Shown: one piece after another, positions 6,964 to 8,516 of the stretch
Layout: each line of letters opens with the position of its first letter
Position numbering within the stretch: position 1 is the stretch's first letter
From: Oscillospiraceae bacterium
GTDB lineage: Bacteria > Bacillota > Clostridia > Oscillospirales > Oscillospiraceae
Direction: 5' to 3'
DNA: 8,516 nucleotides
Assembly: GCA_017420125.1 (NCBI GenBank)
Contig: JAFOJR010000186.1
Coordinates: 1 to 8,516 of the forward strand
The notes under the pieces: model-generated
Seen by the model: the letters and a program-made list of their open reading frames with translations, nothing else
Told to the model about the DNA's origin: nothing
The model's database searches: none
Program-made: the position numbers and the translations under genes

Positions 6964-6992
6964 AAGGTATGAGGACAAGATGTCTTTTATGC
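6964..6992 (-). promoter_or_regulatory. Candidate sigma-E-type sporulation promoter for the SpoIIM-like gene
   Basis: On the minus strand GCATAAA (6986-6992) and CATACCTT (6964-6971) are 14 bases apart. The B. subtilis sigma-E consensus, as I recall it, is KMATATT, 14-15 bases, CATACAHT: the -10 matches 7 of 8 and the -35 matches 5 of 7. spoIIM is a sigma-E gene in B. subtilis. A caveat is that the expected start site (about 6957) falls at the beginning of the ribosome binding site, giving a leader of only about 12 bases. Confidence 0.45.
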
Positions 6993-7029
6993 CGAAGGAC
7001 AAAAGATAAATTCTTTTGTCCTTCAGCAT
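6989..7029. repeat. Long inverted repeat upstream of the SpoIIM-like gene
   Basis: ATGCCGAAGGACAAAAG (6989-7005) is the reverse complement of CTTTTGTCCTTCAGCAT (7013-7029) except at one base, with a 7-base AT-rich centre. No T run follows the hairpin on either strand, so it is not a usual terminator. Its proximal arm overlaps the -35 part of the candidate sigma-E promoter. A second, weaker stem (CCGCTT 7031-7036 with AAGCGG 7049-7054) lies next to it. Its role is unknown; an operator or an RNA structure in a read-through transcript are both possible. Confidence 0.7.
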
Positions 7030-7075
7030 TCCGCTTCATCCAGGCTGAAAGCGGTATCAAAACAAAAAAGCGATG

Positions 7076-7114
7076 AAAAACCGGAGCCTAAACTGCCCTC
7101 CAGTCAGGCTCCGG
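7076..7114 (-). terminator. Rho-independent terminator after proC
   Basis: CCGGAGCCT (7081-7089) pairs with AGGCTCCGG (7106-7114), with an inner ACTG/CAGT stem. On the minus strand it is followed at once by five T (7080-7076) and then more T-rich sequence. It ends proC transcription 15 bases after the stop codon and separates proC from the SpoIIM-xerD unit. Confidence 0.88.
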
Positions 7115-7128
7115 CAGTGACTGTAAAA

Positions 7129-8049
7129 TCACAGGCCGCGGCCTGGCAAAATCAAAGAATCCAACGGAGAAGATTGTGCTGGTTTTTTTCTGGATTCTTC
7201 ATCAATCATCCTCAGCTGGTCCGGGGTTAAATCTGCCGGGGTATCGCTGAATTCTTCGCTCAGCTCTGCACTGCGCTTGGAGCAACGTGTCATTGCTTCC
7301 GCTATCAACTCGTCAAATTTCAAGTCATCAAAAGCAGAAAGCGCTGCCAGCGTAGTGCCGCCTTTGGAACAAACCTTTTCTGTCAGCTGATCCACTGTCT
7401 GATCCCCTGCCAACAACATTGCAGCTGCTCCTTCCATAGATCGAATCGCAAGCTGTTTTGCTGCCTCCTCTTTGATGCCGTTTTGCTTCGCCCAATTTAC
7501 CATAGCGCGAATCATACGGAAAAAATAAGCCGGGCTACTGCCATTAATCGCCGTAATTTCATCCAATTGCTTGTCCTGTACCAAAACAACCTCGCCGCAA
7601 GCCTCAAATACGGAGATCGCTGTCTTGAACAGCGGATCAGGTGCGCCATATCCAAATGTTACAGCTGTTGCGCCTTTCCCAACTGCCAATGGGAGATTGG
7701 GCATTGCGCGCAATAAGAAAGCTTCCTGTCCCAAACCAAACCGCAAGTGTCTGCGGGTAACACCCGCCACAATGGAAACAATGAGTTTTCCTGGGGTATA
7801 GGGTCCAATTTCACGCATCACTTCCTCAATAGACTGCGGCTTAACCGCCAGAATAATCACGTCGGAATTCTGCATGACTTCTGTATTGTCTGTCGTAACA
7901 TTCAAACCTTTTTCTTCCCACGGCTTCAAACTTGCCTCTGTTTTAGCCGAAACAGTAATTTTCGGAAAAGGACCTTTCCCTACAATTCCGCGTAAAATTG
8001 CAGATGCCATATTGCCAGCACCGATAATCCCCAAATTGGTATCGTACAA
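7129..8049 (-). CDS. proC: Pyrroline-5-carboxylate reductase
   Basis: This 306-residue cytosolic enzyme catalyses the last step of proline synthesis, reducing 1-pyrroline-5-carboxylate to proline with NAD(P)H. The Rossmann fold starts at residue 5 with LGIIGAGNMA. VIILAVKPQ (64-72), SIVAGV (92-97) and the RAMPNLP motif (114-120) follow. The C-terminal dimer and substrate domain carries AINGSSPAYFF (167-177) and SKGGTT (228-233), the latter corresponding to the SPGGTT motif of the family. The usual length is about 265-280; here a polar, proline-containing tail after about residue 268 adds some 35 residues. The start codon is TTG (8047-8049) with GAAGGAG nine bases upstream and no ATG that fits. 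It is a single-gene unit with a clear promoter and terminator. Confidence 0.95.
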   Translation of the reverse strand: MYDTNLGIIGAGNMASAILRGIVGKGPFPKITVSAKTEASLKPWEEKGLNVTTDNTEVMQNSDVIILAVKPQSIEEVMREIGPYTPGKLIVSIVAGVTRRHLRFGLGQEAFLLRAMPNLPLAVGKGATAVTFGYGAPDPLFKTAISVFEACGEVVLVQDKQLDEITAINGSSPAYFFRMIRAMVNWAKQNGIKEEAAKQLAIRSMEGAAAMLLAGDQTVDQLTEKVCSKGGTTLAALSAFDDLKFDELIAEAMTRCSKRSAELSEEFSDTPADLTPDQLRMIDEESRKKPAQSSPLDSLILPGRGL

Positions 8050-8085
8050 AACAACTCACTCCTTCTTTCCAATTGATGCTCTTTT

Positions 8086-8114
8086 ACTATAATCGATTTC
8101 CCCAAAATACGCAA
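8086..8114 (-). promoter_or_regulatory. Promoter for proC
   Basis: On the minus strand TTGCGT (8109-8114) and TATAGT (8086-8091) are 17 bases apart. The -10 matches five of six consensus bases. The leader would be about 30 bases and includes the GAAGGAG site. A short inverted repeat GCAAG/CTTGC (8111-8115 with 8122-8126) overlaps the -35 region and could be an operator half, but it is too short to claim. Confidence 0.6.
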
Positions 8115-8205
8115 GAAACTCCTTGCATTTTTTTTGTTTTTCTTCATTCTTTTTGTCCAACTTGACCAATATTCTGCAACACTCTGCCAAAAATTACTAT
8201 GTTTT

Positions 8206-8258
8206 ATGGAACAGCAGGAGAATGACGAAAAGATCGCCATTCTCCTGCTGTTTTCCAT
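8206..8258. repeat. Long hairpin between proC and the TIGR04086-like gene
   Basis: CAGCAGGAGAATG (8212-8224) pairs perfectly with CATTCTCCTGCTG (8238-8250). The pairing extends outward through ATGGAA (8206-8211) and TTCCAT (8253-8258) past a two-base bulge, and inward through CGA/TCG. The only T run is four T on the plus strand within the outer stem; the minus strand, where the upstream gene needs a stop, has none directly after the stem. It may still act as a terminator for the minus-strand gene ending at 8286, or be a small repeat element. Confidence 0.6.
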
Positions 8259-8285
8259 TTGAACGATTTCAAATCTTTATATGGC

Positions 8286-8516
8286 TCATACATACTTCCT
8301 TTTTTGGGGCCTGGCCGCCGCTATGCCGGAAAGCGCACCGCCAATCAACGCAGAGGCAAAAATCCCTCCTCCTATTTTCACAGGTGCAATACTATGATAT
8401 AAAACAACACCTGCCACCAGCAAAAACAGAAAGAAGATAACTCCCGTTCCAATCCCAATCAGCAGTGTTTTGCCCTGCTGTTGACGAAGAGCCAGCAAAC
8501 CGCCTAAAAAACTACC
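8286..8516 (-). CDS. TIGR04086-like membrane protein, C-terminal part (runs off right edge)
   Basis: The frame stays open from the right edge to a TGA at 8286-8288, giving 76 residues of a C-terminal part. The visible part has a GSFLGG stretch, a short polar loop (RQQQGK), a hydrophobic segment at about 17-41, a loop, and a glycine-rich hydrophobic segment at about 47-67, ending in a basic tail (RPQKRKYV). This agrees with the second half of the small four-helix membrane proteins of the TIGR04086 (YrzE-like) group common in Bacillota, whose function is unknown. An internal TTG at 8496-8498 could in principle be a start, but the frame upstream is open and fits the family, so the gene is better read as cut by the window edge. 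Confidence 0.6.
   Translation of the reverse strand, partial: GSFLGGLLALRQQQGKTLLIGIGTGVIFFLFLLVAGVVLYHSIAPVKIGGGIFASALIGGALSGIAAARPQKRKYV

Noticed and set aside
6946..7029. Longer start (ATG at 7029) for the SpoIIM-like gene
   Set aside because: The ribosome binding site is weak, the extra 28 codons would run through a long inverted repeat and the candidate promoter, and the inner ATG has a good GAGGTG site.
8496..8498. TTG start for a 70-residue gene near the right edge
   Set aside because: The frame stays open to the window end and the upstream residues fit the membrane-protein family, so this is more likely the middle of a gene cut by the edge.

Overview
The window looks like ordinary chromosomal DNA from a spore-forming member of the Bacillota, most likely a clostridium of the Oscillospirales type. 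The evidence is a WalR/WalK-type two-component system, NrdR, a MecA-like ClpC adaptor, a XerD-type recombinase, a SpoIIM-like membrane protein, a TIGR04086-type membrane protein, strong AGGAGG-like ribosome binding sites, and use of GTG and TTG starts. The taxonomic placement is inference. There are no phage genes, transposases, CRISPR arrays or RNA genes, and I see no clearly new multi-gene system.

Layout from left to right. Positions 1-3444 hold a minus-strand group. In transcription order it is a Nudix ADP-sugar pyrophosphatase, walR, walK, and the start of a YycH-like membrane protein that overlaps the end of walK. An extended -10 promoter lies upstream of the Nudix gene, and a hairpin separates it from walR. 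Positions 3633-4231 hold a plus-strand MecA-like gene with its own -10 box and a terminator. nrdR (minus) and ridA (plus) diverge from 4780-4941, where a perfect palindrome sits at the predicted ridA start site. ridA ends in a terminator and converges with xerD.

Positions 5405-6945 hold a minus-strand pair, a SpoIIM-like gene followed by xerD. A sequence resembling a sporulation sigma-E promoter and a long inverted repeat lie just upstream. Positions 7076-8114 hold a single-gene unit for proC (minus) with a good promoter and terminator. A long perfect hairpin lies at 8206-8258, followed by the C-terminal part of a TIGR04086-like membrane protein that runs off the right edge.

The genes are mostly housekeeping: cell-wall stress sensing (WalRK and its accessory protein), nucleotide-sugar clean-up (Nudix), regulated proteolysis (MecA-like), deoxyribonucleotide control (NrdR), enamine detoxification (RidA), chromosome dimer resolution (XerD), spore engulfment (SpoIIM-like) and proline synthesis (ProC). 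SpoIIM, XerD and a Nudix gene are also near one another in Bacillus subtilis as I recall, which supports the SpoIIM and XerD calls. No gap between genes exceeds 300 bases.
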